Numbered from the stretch's first letter, positions 49,936 to 59,710 are shown. The stretch is 64,000 bases of DNA from Tridacna crocea (GCA_943736015.1 OX031060.1:6151501-6215500), one strand, 5' to 3'. Numbers and translations: made by a program. Notes: a model not told the origin generated them from the sequence alone.

Positions 49936-50070
49936 GCGAATCCCATCGCTCAAGAGATTCAGTTTGTATGCCGTCGTAAGGTACTTTGATTTTAGACCAG
50001 TACAAAATTTTGTCTGAGACAGAGTGGAAATAAGCGGTTTATATTCAAGCCATTCTCTGGTTCAAGGCGG

Positions 50071-50290
50071 TTAAACCCTTGCCAAACAATCACTGGTTTT
50101 CACGACCCAGAGGAAGAAGCCTTTTGAAACATCGTGTTAAAAGGAGAAAATGCTGGTAACCAGCATTTTCTCCTTTTTCCACAATGTTTTCAACCCTTCT
50201 TAACCAAACTTTCAAGTTACATTTATTTTGTCGCCTGCAACAGCTCTCAATTTAGACAAGTCTAATTTCTTGTCTTTTAGTATAGAGTTC
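50071..50290 (+). mobile_element. MITE-A
   Basis: TTAAACCCTTGCCAAACAAT to TTTAGTATAGAGTTCA. Hairpin AACATCGTGTTAAAAGGAG / CTCCTTTTTCCACAATGTT slightly worn. Confidence 0.82.
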
Positions 50291-50292
50291 AT

Positions 50293-50440
50293 GCAACTCC
50301 GTAAATCATGATACCAAGCGATTTGTCACATGATCATGCTTCCATTGTCTAATAACTGTGTGAATCGTGGGATAGAATGGTCCATAGACATGCAGAGAAT
50401 TTACCAATACCAAAAATTCGATTTAGAAATTATTTTTGGA
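50293..50440 (-). mobile_element. MITE-D half copy
   Basis: ATACCAAGCGATTTGTCACA, CTGTGTGAATCGTGGGATAG, ATGGTCCATAGACATGCAGA, GAATTTACCAATACC in order; core missing. Confidence 0.58.
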
Positions 50441-50449
50441 GGTTAAAAG

Positions 50450-50679
50450 TTAACCCCTTTCTCAAACGACAAACTTTTGGACCACACTAAATTGAAAGCA
50501 TTTACAGACGGCAATTCAACTCTTGTTGAAAAGATGATTTCTATCTATGATAGGGTAGAAAACATTGTGGGAAAAGGAGAAAATGCTGGTTACCAGCATT
50601 TTCTCCTTTTCCCACAATGTTTTCAAGAGGCTACTATTCTAGACCCGTAAAAACCAGGGATTGTTTGGGAAAGTGTTAA
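50450..50679 (-). mobile_element. MITE-A, full length
   Basis: TTAACCCCTTTCTCAAACGA to TTTGGGAAAGTGTTAA, TTAA both ends. Hairpin perfect. Shares AATTCAACTCTTGTTGAAAA and CTATGATAGGGTAGAAAACA with 8655-8883, so the two are sister insertions. Confidence 0.88.
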
Positions 50680-51060
50680 CTTGGCTAAACTAGGGGGTGG
50701 AGGTGAAACAAGGGTGCTAAATACCATAACGTTGATTTCACTCTCGATTGCTCGCAATGTAAATGACTACCTTTCATTTTCAAAAAGCTTTCAGTATTGA
50801 AAAATGACTTTTCTTACATATCAGATGATATTGGTACATATATTTATTTATATATCAAATCAAATGTTAAACGTTAGAAATGTAGATGTGTGAAATCAAA
50901 GTCGATTGATGTTGATAAACTAAATTAAAATTCTTCGTGAATATTTGAGATACCATACTTGTGATATTTTAGATGTACATGTGAAAAAGCAACAAGTGGC
51001 TTCAAAAAAAAGTGTTTTATAATGTAGAGGTAACAGAAGGCATAGGAACACATACATAGG
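50680..51060. other. No gene recognised
   Basis: AT-rich, nothing seen. Confidence 0.35.
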
Positions 51061-51062
51061 TT

Positions 51063-51118
51063 CACAAGCAACCGTGATATGCCTGAAATACTGTTTTAAA
51101 CGACGTTAATCATTTCAC
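51063..51118 (+). mobile_element. SINE tail fragment
   Basis: CAACCGTGATATGCCTGAAA, TACTGTTTTAAACGACGTTA corresponds to the 3' part of SINE-3/SINE-4. Confidence 0.55.
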
Positions 51119-51137
51119 ATACAGTCCTGTGTTGAAT

Positions 51138-51186
51138 TCTTTAACACAACAGAATTTTGAACTGGTCCAAATTGATAGCATTCGTT
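51138..51186 (-). mobile_element. MITE-A left-end fragment
   Basis: TTCTTTAACACAACAGAATT, TTGAACTGGTCCAAATTGAT; cut by the next A copy. Confidence 0.55.
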
Positions 51187-51414
51187 AAAACCCTTTCCCA
51201 AACAATCCCTGGTTTTTACGACCCTTGGATAGAAGCCTTTTGAAAACATTGTGAGAAAAGGGGAAAATGCTGGTAACCAGCATTTTCTCCTTTTCCCACA
51301 ATGTTTTCTACCCTGCTGAAAACAAATTTTAAATTTTGAGTTACGTTTATTTTGTTGTCTGCAAGTGCTTTCAAATTGGACCAGTCTAAAACTTTGTCAT
51401 TTGGTAAATGGTTT
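51185..51414 (+). mobile_element. MITE-A, full length
   Basis: TTAAAACCCTTTCCCAAACA to TTTGGTAAATGGTTTA. Hairpin nearly perfect (GTGAGAAAAGGGG vs CTCCTTTTCCCAC). Confidence 0.86.
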
Positions 51415-51530
51415 ATAATACGGACCCAGGACTATGCTAAAAACTTGACGTTTTCATCGAAAACAACTGCACTAATAATGTTAAAAGCGACAATAAGCAC
51501 AATTTAATTAATCCTTCAATCTTTACAGGT

Positions 51531-51770
51531 ATGTCTCCAAATAGCCTTACACCCATCGAGTACTATGCTACTTTGAGCTTTGAGACGAGAAAAGATCAAC
51601 CTGCGCTGATTGCGTTGCCTTGCCTGGGGCCCGTACTTGTTTGCCAGCCATCTTATACTGTGAAATATGTAAACGACCAAAACCACAATCAGTTCAGGAC
51701 ACCGTCGGATTTTCTGAATCGATTATGTCTATATCTAAAAGCTCTAACTCATTACCAAACGACAATATTG
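51531..51770 (+). other. Candidate exon or ORF, not recognised
   Basis: Preceded by an acceptor-like TTCAATCTTTACAG ending at 51528. The ATG frame at 51531 stays open for 80 codons, and a second frame (51620-51743) also stays open and contains a CxxC. Both run into the MITE-A that begins at 51744. Two competing frames and a MITE-derived end argue against a real exon. Product unknown. Confidence 0.15.
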
Positions 51771-51972
51771 TAGACGTGTCTAAATCGAAAGCATTTGCAG
51801 ACGACAAAATAAAAGTGACTGAAAATATGAAATTTGTTTTGTGAAGGGTAGAAAACATTGTGGGAAAAGGAGAAAATGCTGGTTACCAGCATTTTCTTCT
51901 TTTCCCACAATGTTTTCTAAAGGCTTCTTTCTCAGGGGCGTCAAAAGTAGGGATTGTGTGGTAATGGGTTAA
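51744..51972 (-). mobile_element. MITE-A, full length
   Basis: CTAACTCATTACCAAACGAC to GTGTGGTAATGGGTTAA. Hairpin perfect but for TTCTTC. Right arm AGGGGCGTCAAAAGTAGGGA marks the GACGCCCCT subgroup. Confidence 0.87.
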
Positions 51973-51984
51973 TAAACAAGAGGG

Positions 51985-52075
51985 CGATACAGATTCAAGA
52001 TCAGACTGTACTTTCTTTGCAGTCTTACCTTGATCAATGCAATCCTTGTTTTCGCCTACAGCCATGTCGGATACT
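51985..52075. mobile_element. MITE-B, decayed
   Basis: TTCAAGATCAGACTGTACTT and GCAGTCTTACCTTGATCAAT. Confidence 0.5.
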
Positions 52076-52189
52076 GTCAAATTACATTATCGGCTTTATT
52101 TAAGAATTTGAAAGTAATGCAATTTCTGAGGAATTTCTTAGATCTGAATTATCCGATCTGAAATTATGTTGCTTAGATATTTAGAAAAC

Positions 52190-52335
52190 CCGAAAGCATT
52201 ATTAAAAGTTTGCAGACGACAGTTTTAGTTTTGTTTAAATGATTGAATTTGTCTCTGAAAGGGTAAACTTTTCTCCTTTTCAAACAATGTTTTTCAAAGC
52301 TTTCTTCTGCAGGATCCATAAAGCTCGGTACGGTG
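52190..52335 (-). mobile_element. MITE-A, decayed
   Basis: AAAGTTTGCAGACGACAGTT, TTTCTCCTTTTCAAACAATG, AAGCTTTCTTCTGCAGGATC. Confidence 0.5.
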
Positions 52336-52475
52336 TTTCATGAATGGCTGGATAATACAGGTCCTGAATATTGACATAATATCTTGCCAAATACCGAAAG
52401 TTGTATCGATATCTTTAAAAACTGACTACTTTCTGAAAAAAAAAAGTTTGCTGCAGATAAATAAACCACGGAGCA

Positions 52476-52500
52476 ATGAATGAATGAATGAATGAATGAA
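52476..52500. repeat. (GAAT)n microsatellite
   Basis: Six GAAT tetramers. Confidence 0.85.
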
Positions 52501-52589
52501 ATTATCGTCAGAACAAACTCTGATAAAATAACTCACATATTCTGAAATATTTGTCAAACATTTTTTTTTTTCATACAAAGTTTTACACT

Positions 52590-52756
52590 TATTAAAATGG
52601 AGGCAGGTCCATGGCTTTTTTTAAAATCATTTTGGAACATGGAAAAATGCTGATAAACAAGAATTTATTACATAATTGTAGTCAGTTTTAATTTGTCGTC
52701 TGCTACTGCTTTCAGCAAAGACGAATGTAAAATGTTGATGTCTGGTAAAGGGTAAC
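52590..52756 (+). mobile_element. MITE-A, decayed
   Basis: CATTTTGGAACATGGAAAAA, ATTTGTCGTCTGCTACTGCT, GTCTGGTAAAGGGTAAC. Confidence 0.5.
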
Positions 52757-53057
52757 GCTAAAAATATTTACATCCAATAAAAGGGAAATAATCACCTCAA
52801 ACCGCAGACGACAACTACCGCCACACGACCTCCATGAGACTGGCGCGTGGGTTAGAGTTACTAAATATAGATATTTAAAACAGACAACGCCAAATGAATA
52901 AATTTAAAATACTGTCGTCTGCCTTCCAATTTTATTTTAACTCAGTTTTCTTCCCTTCACATTCTAACTTTCGTTTTTCAACCTTTGTATCCTTACGCAA
53001 TGATTTAACCCTTTTGAAAATAGTACCATGATTCAGCGATCGTATTATAATGTTATG
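52757..53057. other. No gene recognised
   Basis: ACTGTCGTCTGCCTTCCAAT near 52912 may be MITE-A debris. Confidence 0.3.
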
Positions 53058-53299
53058 ATTGGCTTGCTGCACACGAAAAGGGGTATTCGGACAATTTCAT
53101 AAAGTGTAGTCTCGGATCAGCCGACGCAGTCTGCGCAGGCTAATCCGAGACGGCATTTTACGTCAACATTAGATCTTGTCTCACAGTATACGTGCATGAA
53201 ACAGAAAATCACACCAGGAAAGTGTTCTCTCCGAGGGCTGATGCGAGACGACACTTTGCGCAAATGTCCGATTGCCCCTTCGCGTTTTGCAGGCCATAT
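53058..53299 (+). mobile_element. MITE-C
   Basis: ATTGGCTTGCTGCACACGAA to TTCGCGTTTTGCAGGCCATA. First hairpin GATCAGCCGACGCAGTCTGC with inverse kept; second reduced to GGCTGATGCGAGACGACACT. Confidence 0.75.
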
Positions 53300-53356
53300 T
53301 TGATCTATACTGTCTTCAACAGGTCAACGAGTAGCGCTTAGGAGCAAGAGGTTAAT
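53298..53356 (-). mobile_element. MITE-B right-end fragment
   Basis: TTGATCTATACTGTCTTCAA, GTCAACGAGTAGCGCTTAGG then GAGGTTAA. Confidence 0.5.
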
Positions 53357-53431
53357 TTACAGAGCTGTTTGGCCTGGATTATTACCCCCGTAGGTTTCCT
53401 CCGATTTTCCAGGGTCCACTCTAAGTGTCCT

Positions 53432-53635
53432 GCGTGGCCCTGTTGTTAGGCTATGAAGTTTGCAACTAAGGGTCCCTTGTTCGATCATCAATCGAAGCTT
53501 GGGAGTGTCCTTCAGCAAGACACCCCAGAATTCAATCGTATACTAGAGAAATCAATGAAATACTTTAAAAATTGTGCTGTTGCCGTGCATGATATGACTG
53601 AAAATAATGTTGAAAGCGATATAAATAGAGGATAA
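53432..53635 (+). mobile_element. SINE-4 copy with tRNA-like head
   Basis: Worn head with B box-like CTTGTTCGATCATCA, body GGGAGTGTCCTTCAGCAAGA, CATGATATGACTGAAAATAA and TGTTGAAAGCGATATAAATA tail. Confidence 0.7.
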
Positions 53636-53654
53636 CCAACTGATTGTGTGTGAC

Positions 53655-53880
53655 ACACATTACCACACAATCCCTACTTTTGACGCCCCTGAGAAAGAAG
53701 CCTTTAGAAAACATTGTGGGAAAAGGAGAAAATGCTGGCAACCAGCATTTTCTCCTTTTCCCACAATGTTTTCTATCCATCACAAAACAAATTTGAAATT
53801 TTCAGTCACTTTTATTTTGTCGTCTGCAAATGCTTTCGATTTAGACAAACCTAAAATGTTGTCGTTTGGTAATGAGTTAA
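53655..53880 (+). mobile_element. MITE-A, nearly full length
   Basis: Left end worn (CACACATTACCACACAATCC), TTAA at 53877-53880. Hairpin perfect except the loop (GCTGGCAACCAG). GACGCCCCT subgroup. Confidence 0.86.
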
Positions 53881-54222
53881 AAATCTTTCACTCTAATGAG
53901 GTGTGATGCGGCTGAAAAAAACTAGTCCGGCGGACGAGCCTTTTAACTGCATCATATCCCCACATGAGTGACGGATTTTTAATACCACACAAAACTAGTT
54001 GATTATCCTTTTTATTATATTCCTAATTGACGCTGTGCTATTCAAATAGTTATCAAGAAAGACACTATATGAGCTACATAGGAGAAAGGAGAAAGTAGTT
54101 CCGATAAACATTCTAAAGCTATATTCGGGGCCCGCCATATCGTCACTAGTGATGATACCATATCTATCATCACTAGTATTATTATTCACTGTGATATCCT
54201 AGTAATTCACTGGTCAGTTAAG
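53881..54222. other. No gene recognised; small inverted repeat 54133-54178
   Basis: TCGTCACTAGTGATGATACC faces ATCTATCATCACTAGTATTA. Confidence 0.4.
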
Positions 54223-54391
54223 AAATAATCTTCTTCCTACAGTGGTTTATCGTTCAATAAACCACAGGTGTGAGTTATGAGGCACAATAAATAATCCACG
54301 AGGGCGATGGCCCCAGTGGTTTATTTATTGCGCCTCATAACTCACAACGTGGTTTATCTAACGATAAACCACGATAGAAAGAAGATTATTT
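54223..54391. mobile_element. MITE-L, 169-bp palindrome
   Basis: AAATAATCTTCTTCCTACAG pairs with AGAAAGAAGATTATTT, and the inner arms GGTGTGAGTTATGAGGCACA / GCGCCTCATAACTCACAACG continue to a centre at GGGCGATGGCCC. Each arm itself contains a GTGGTTTATCGT..AATAAACCAC mini-hairpin. Confidence 0.78.
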
Positions 54392-54722
54392 CGATTTTAC
54401 ATGGCCAATTCTTAATGAAAGAAAAACAAGTTCAAACTTGGAATAAACACGCAGATGAAGATTATGTTCCATTGAATAACACACTCATTGAATGACGTCA
54501 CTCGATATAGAATGGTGTCACTCTGCATGGATTGTCGCAAATTTTACCACGATTTCCTTGCACTGTGTTTATAGAGCCGAATTCGCGTGTCATGTTAGAA
54601 TATATGATAAACAACGAATTAATTAACTTTAGTTAATTGAATTCAAAGTATTTTAAAGATCGGTGTTAGATTATATATTATATATAATACCATCATAACA
54701 TATTTTAATTGTAAATCAGTCT
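54392..54722. other. No gene recognised
   Basis: ATTGAATGACGTCACTCGAT at about 54488 is a lone CRE-like site. Nothing else. Confidence 0.35.
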
Positions 54723-54961
54723 GTTCACCTTTACCAATCAATTTCTTCTTGTCACGACCCTGAGGAAGAAAGTCTTTGAATACATCATAGGGAAAAAGGA
54801 TGAAATTTTGTTGGAGAGAATATTTCCTCTTTCCACAATGTTTTGCAACATCTCAAAGATTACGGCAATCCTTTGGAGCCAATTTGAATTGTCGTCTGCA
54901 TTGTCTGTAAATCGTGCTGACTGTTAAGTTTTGACGTCTGCCAAACAAATGACGCTGTTAA
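54723..54961 (+). mobile_element. MITE-A, decayed
   Basis: CACCTTTACCAATCAATTTC, CACGACCCTGAGGAAGAAAG, TTTCCTCTTTCCACAATGTT, TTGAATTGTCGTCTGCATTG. Followed by MITE-B. Confidence 0.62.
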
Positions 54962-55172
54962 CCCTTTGCCTGCGAAGTGGGACTCACTCACCTTTTGCGG
55001 ACAGTGTAGATCAAGATCAGACTGCACAGAACGTGCAGTCTGATCTTTGATCTACCCTGTCCGATGAAAATATACTTTTCCCGAAAACGGTTGTTTCAAA
55101 AAGCAATGTTTGGGTTTTTATTATCGAATTGCTAAGTTTCATTCTAGTTATCTAGCAGAATAAGACTAGTGT
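54958..55172 (+). mobile_element. MITE-B
   Basis: TTAACCCTTTGCCTGCGAAG, TTTGCGGACAGTGTAGATCA, hairpin AGATCAGACTGCACAGAACG / GTGCAGTCTGATCTTTGATC, TTATTATCGAATTGCTAAGT, CTAGTTATCTAGCAGAATAA. Confidence 0.8.
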
Positions 55173-55199
55173 CATTGTAACGTAAAATACTTGAAATGA

Positions 55200-55372
55200 A
55201 ACTTTAAAGCTAGTAGTAAAAAGTTTAAATTTAGCTGTTTTAAAAGAGTAGTTGGGAAAATATTTCCTTAGTGTAGATCAAAGATCAGACTGCACGTTCT
55301 GTGCAGTCTGATCTTGATTGACACTTTCCACTCTAGGTGCTTGAGTCGCGCTTAGTTGGCTAAGGGTCAATG
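55200..55372 (-). mobile_element. MITE-B, opposed to its neighbour
   Basis: TTAGTGTAGATCAAAGATCA, hairpin GACTGCACGTTCTGTGCAGT, GAGTCGCGCTTAGTTGGCTA then AGGGTCAA. Confidence 0.7.
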
Positions 55373-55599
55373 ATTGTCAGAAAAGCTGAATATAAATTTA
55401 ACCTACCTGTTTAGTCACATGCAAATTCTTTCCCCACCATCCCAAATATATCCCAATTAAAAATCATATTGAGCATAGACGTAACATTTTGAGACCGCAA
55501 AGAAAACCTTACATCATCCACAACATTTTAAAGGGAGTTACACAGACTTCTACATTCTCACCAAACTTAAAAGAAATGATTTTTGACACATTACCTCCC

Positions 55600-55695
55600 T
55601 TGTTTTCAGTGTAACGTACCCATTATGAATTTTTTCTATCACTAAACACGTTTGATATCACAATTGTGTGACGTTATTTTTCGGCGTCATTTTGT
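55600..55695. repeat. Dispersed repeat shared with 20386-20470
   Basis: TTGTTTTCAGTGTAACGTAC, CCATTATGAATTTTTTC, AACACGTTTGATATCAC, GTGTGACGTTATTTTTC. Confidence 0.5.
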
Positions 55696-55859
55696 ACGTA
55701 CATGTATACTTTTTATTGTAGGTGCATCTATAGATGATTTCGCATATTGTGATAAATAATTTGTGAAATATCGTTATGTGATAAAAAGAATCTGACATCC
55801 GTAGGCGTTTGAAATAAAGGCTAAAGGCTCCTTTAATAGCATTTTCCCTATCCTATTTT

Positions 55860-56012
55860 ATAGAAATTTTAGCACAAATTCCAACCTTAGTCAGATCCAA
55901 AATACATCTAAATTGAGTAAGGTGATACCTTCAAATCATTTGAAAAAAAAAGGGGGGAGGGGAGAAAATAGTTTCTATGGTATTTCATAAATGGGTTACA
56001 TACCTTCTTAAG
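55860..56012. repeat. ~153-bp direct repeat, copy 1
   Basis: ATAGAAATTTTAGCACAAAT to GGTTACATACCTTCTTAAG. Differs from copy 2 (56251-56405) at few positions apart from its A/G-run length. Confidence 0.85.
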
Positions 56013-56017
56013 TAATA

Positions 56018-56128
56018 GTTAAACGCTAAGAAGTCAAAATTAAACGATTTAAACAGCCAAAAGGAGGGAGCGTAGCGACCGACTGTGGCTGTTTAAATCG
56101 TTTAATTTTGAACTTCTTAGCGTTTAAC
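56018..56128. repeat. 111-bp palindrome between the direct repeats
   Basis: GTTAAACGCTAAGAAGTCAA pairs with TTGAACTTCTTAGCGTTTAA and AATTAAACGATTTAAACAGC with GCTGTTTAAATCGTTTAATT; loop of 28 bp (AAAGGAGGGAGCGTAGCGAC). Confidence 0.85.
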
Positions 56129-56250
56129 TGACTTAGTCTTTTTCCGCCCACATTACATCATTGCCAAAATAATGTTCCATATAAGGAATCCAGTATCCAC
56201 AAAGAAACGCCCTTTACACCCATATATGGAGTTGGCTGATTCGCTAAAGA

Positions 56251-56405
56251 ATAGAAATTTTATCACAAATTCCAACCTTAGTCAGATCCAAAATACATCT
56301 AAATTGAGTAAGGTGATACCTTCAAATCATTTGAAAAAAAAGGAGGGGGGGGGGGAGAAAATAGATTCTATGGTATTTCATAAATGGGTTACGTACCTTC
56401 TTAAG
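56251..56405. repeat. ~153-bp direct repeat, copy 2
   Basis: ATAGAAATTTTATCACAAAT to GGTTACGTACCTTCTTAAG, 391 bp after copy 1. The 80-codon frame 56172-56414 lies across it and is not a gene. Confidence 0.85.
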
Positions 56406-56715
56406 ATATTTTAACATTTCTCACCAGTTTCGGACAGACTTGTGGGAATTCCACAAGATCAATAACATGTGACGATTACGAGGATTCGTATTCTAATCAG
56501 TATGTTGACGTCACATCTGACGTTATGAAAATAGATGGAGACAACAGTAGCAAAAACGACCAATCCTTTTATTCAAAAGTCCAAATCACACGCAATGTAA
56601 ACGTTTACAGTTTATACGATTGCAAAGAATTAAGTATATATCTATTAGTTATATAAAACGGTGTTTACACAATTTTTTTTATTTAATGGCAACTTAATAG
56701 ACCCCTTTAGCCATT
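56406..56715. other. No gene recognised; segment recurs at 59160-59240
   Basis: CAGTATGTTGACGTCACATC, TGACGTTATGAAAATAGATG, GAGACAACAGTAGCAAAAAC reappear near 59175-59240 just upstream of the next MITE-F, so the two F loci share flank. Confidence 0.5.
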
Positions 56716-56862
56716 TGTGATGTTGTGTTGCACGTGTAGTGGTGTTTACGGGGCACTCAAAAGGGAAACTGGTTTTACGCGGTTTTTGCCAGGGAACATG
56801 ATATATGGTCCCGGCATGTTAACCAATCAGATCACGAGAAATTTCTTTGCAGTATAATAATT
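56716..56862 (+). mobile_element. MITE-F right part
   Basis: GATGTTGTGTTGCACGTGTA, GGTTTTTGCCAGGGAACATG, AATCAGATCACGAGAAATTT, CTTTGCAGTATAATAA. Close to the copy at 21723-22083. Confidence 0.75.
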
Positions 56863-57061
56863 AACTTTAAATCTACTTAGTTTGAAAAATATTCTGGAGA
56901 TAACAGACTGTTGTCGTGTGATCAGGCCATACGTTAGTCACTGACAGAAAAAAATGACAGATTTTCATCTTCACAATTATTTCCATACTTTTTAATGGTC
57001 TGGTATACATTCGAATGTGATTAAATGCCCGCTTTGTTTACTTTTGAGCTTTATTGTTCCT

Positions 57062-57290
57062 TTAACCCATTACCACACAATCCCTACTTTTGACGCCCCT
57101 GAGAAAGACACCTTTTGAAATCACTGTGGGAAAAGGAGAAAATGCTGGTAACCAGCATTTTCTCCTTTTCCCACAGTGTTGTCTACCCTTACCAGAACAT
57201 ATTTCTATTTTTGAGACACCTTTCTTTTGTCGTCTGCAAATGCTTTCAATTTGGACCAGTCTAAAGTTTTCTTGTGTGGTAATGAGTTAA
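57062..57290 (+). mobile_element. MITE-A, full length
   Basis: TTAACCCATTACCACACAAT to GTGTGGTAATGAGTTAA, TTAA both ends, 229 bp. Hairpin ATCACTGTGG / CCACAGTGTT, same subgroup as 20818 and 45004. Confidence 0.88.
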
Positions 57291-57554
57291 CTACTATTCC
57301 ATTTGGGGACACGGTGCTATCTTGAATTTGCACGATCATGCAATGACAATAATATGCAATGACAAAATGTCAACCATCCTTAAACACATCCGGGAATTTG
57401 AAACGATTTTATTTAGCGAAGCAAGCAATTTATAGGCAGGGTTTTTCTTTCACTTTTACACTTGAATATAGCCAGTAAGCGAGTAATTCGTTTTTATATC
57501 TTCTTTTTTCCGAGAAATGTTACCTAACGAAAGATCCATCCAACTACAAAATCA
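57291..57554. other. No gene recognised
   Basis: Nothing seen. Confidence 0.3.
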
Positions 57555-57816
57555 GATATAGCTTGCAACAATTGAAAAGAGGACCTTTGCGTAAGTGTCG
57601 TCTCGGATCGGCCTGCGCAGTCCTGGCAGACTAATTCAAGACGGCACTTTACGATTGCATTAGATTTTGTGCTACGGACACTTTGGCAAAACAGAAAATT
57701 ACATGAAAACGGAAAGTGTTGTCTCGGATCAGCCTGCACAGACTGCGCAGGCTGATCCGAGACAACACTATACGGAAATGTCCGAATGGCCTTTTTTGCA
57801 TGTTTTAGGCCAATTA
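57555..57816 (+). mobile_element. MITE-C
   Basis: ATAGCTTGCAACAATTGAAA to TTTTTTGCATGTTTTAGGCC. First hairpin worn, second GATCAGCCTGCACAGACTGC / inverse intact. Confidence 0.76.
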
Positions 57817-57924
57817 TGTTGTCTTCTGGTAAACAGGTTAAACTGTTGATTTGATTATAAAGACAATGCAGTCATTTGTGAGAAGCTAAATATTGCGATA
57901 TTAAAACAATTTTGGTTGCCAAAA

Positions 57925-58050
57925 AAACCAACAACTTATCTTACAGTGAATATTAAGATCAGACTGTACCCAACTGTGCTGTCTGATCTTGATCTACTCT
58001 ATATACATGAGTCGTACTAAGTCGTACTTGGAAGTTCAAAAGTGGGACAA
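57925..58050 (-). mobile_element. MITE-B, partial
   Basis: TATTAAGATCAGACTGTACC, GTGCTGTCTGATCTTGATCT, GAGTCGTACTAAGTCGTACT. Confidence 0.55.
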
Positions 58051-58149
58051 AATGTAATTTTATCATTCGCTCTAGCGTTTACAACTTAAACTTATAAATG
58101 TATGAATGAATTTGGTTTCTTGCGTTTACTCCATGCAAAAAACATTATG

Positions 58150-58310
58150 CATGACGACTCTGTGTGCAGTAATAGCCTGTAAAAATCAGACCATACAGCA
58201 CAAAACGTGCAGCCTGATCTTGGATCCATAGCTTCCTATACACATGTATTTTGAAATATTGTGACCCTACAAATGCAATGTTTTGGGTCCCCCCTTTTTT
58301 TTTGGAACGT
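58150..58310 (+). mobile_element. MITE-B, decayed
   Basis: AAAATCAGACCATACAGCAC, AACGTGCAGCCTGATCTTGG, ATTTTGAAATATTGTGACCC, GCAATGTTTTGGGTC. Confidence 0.55.
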
Positions 58311-58407
58311 AAGGGTTTTTTTTTTTTACTTCATTCATTAAACACACTAGGGGTAAGATGCACCCGATATATATAAGTTACATGCTCCGGTGGGTAAACA
58401 TTTGGGA

Positions 58408-58675
58408 CCTTGCTCTATTAAAATGCAGTTTGCATCTGCAAAAAGTATCGACCCACGTCAACCAGCGTATTCTGCACAGGCTGACATGGGTCGAAACTTT
58501 TTTGTCATCTGTAAATTTTTTGCATGTCTAAGGACTGTTCTTCCTCATAGTGATTGATTCGATTTTTTTGACAAAATGAATTTATGTAACCATAACGATG
58601 TGATGTCTTGCTAGGTGTTATGAATCGCAGGGTTGCATTACTTGAAACCCTCTCTTTCCACGGTGGGGCTCAATT
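58408..58675 (+). mobile_element. MITE-D, worn but near full length
   Basis: GACCTTGCTCTATTAAAATG, GCATCTGCAAAAAGTATCGA, CAACCAGCGTATTCTGCACA, GGACTGTTCTTCCTCATAGT, GATGTCTTGCTAGGTGTTAT, CTCTCTTTCCACGGTGGGG. Confidence 0.7.
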
Positions 58676-58821
58676 GTATATGACACCCTTTGATATTCCT
58701 TTCTTTAACGTTTTGAATATTTTGCATGTAAATTTAGAGTTTTGTAGACGTATAAATTCCCTCCGCTGTTACACGATTTCGATAAACTTTATAAGAAAAT
58801 CTTTGAAAAATTGACTTATAA

Positions 58822-58885
58822 ATAAAAGAGAGAGAGAGAGAGAGAGATAGAGACAGAGAGAGAGACAGGGGGGGGGGGTGGAAAG
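58822..58885. repeat. (GA)n microsatellite with G-run
   Basis: GAGAGAGAGAGAGAGAGATA then a run of about nine G. Confidence 0.9.
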
Positions 58886-59234
58886 AGAGACGGGCAGGCG
58901 GAGGTGTGAAAATGTTTGACCAGTTCGTAAAAAATACCTAGTCTGCTATTTTTGTGTATCAGGAAGATAGCTTTTTCAATGTATATACACTTCACTTTGT
59001 CAACAAATCTACAGGTAACTCGCCTTCCAGGAAATTCTGAGCTATGATTGGTTAATACTTTGATGCAAATCTTAGGAAAGAGAGCATTGCTCGAAACCTA
59101 AAACAGGTTCATAAAACTTAGACAATTTTATAGCACATGTTTTAGGAACGTACGGTCAGTATTGGTATTCAAATCAGTATGGTGACGTCACATCTGATGT
59201 TATAAAAATAGATGGAGATAACAGTAGCAAAAAT
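58886..59234. other. No gene recognised
   Basis: Ends in the F-flank segment also present at 56500-56555. Confidence 0.35.
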
Positions 59235-59237
59235 GAC

Positions 59238-59276
59238 CAGGGAACTTAGAAACTTCCACCCACCTGACCGTATAAC
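59238..59276. mobile_element. MITE-G right-arm remnant
   Basis: CAGGGAACTTAGAAACTTCC and ACCTGACCGTATAACG, directly before MITE-F as at 21580-21723. Confidence 0.5.
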
Positions 59277-59278
59277 GA

Positions 59279-59638
59279 ATTTATTATAATGCAAAGTTTT
59301 ACCATTCCATCGTTTGTTAAACCGAATTTTACCTGGCTGTTTTTTTTTAATGAGTATGCAGACAGAGTAGAATTTTCCTTCTCAGTGCCCCAATTCAATG
59401 AAAATTGACGTCACTGGGAACTGACGACAATGAAACCTTGGTCTTACGTGCTAAAACGTGCAGCTTGGCGCATAGTGTTACTTTTTATCGACGGCGCCAT
59501 TTTGGATGTTGTGTTGAAAGTGTAGTCATGTATACGGTGGCTCCCGAAAGGGAAACGTTGATTTTGCCAGTGTACGTGATATATATGTTTAGGGCATATT
59601 ATCCAATCAAATCACGAGAAATTTCTTTGCATTGTATG
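59279..59638 (+). mobile_element. MITE-F copy 6
   Basis: ATTTATTATAATGCAAAGTT to ATTTCTTTGCATTGTATG. Contains ATTGACGTCACTGGGAACTG, GACGGCGCCATTTTGGATGT and CAATCAAATCACGAGAAATT. Confidence 0.8.
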
Positions 59639-59710
59639 TACTCATAATAATAATATTTGTAGCATTATACAAAAATCTGTGAGACTTTTCTTACTGTGTG
59701 TGTATCAAGC

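Noticed and set aside
55860-56405. Small LTR-type (TRIM-like) element
   Set aside because: Direct repeats lack the usual terminal dinucleotides, and the interior is a palindrome, with no primer-binding or polypurine tract recognised.
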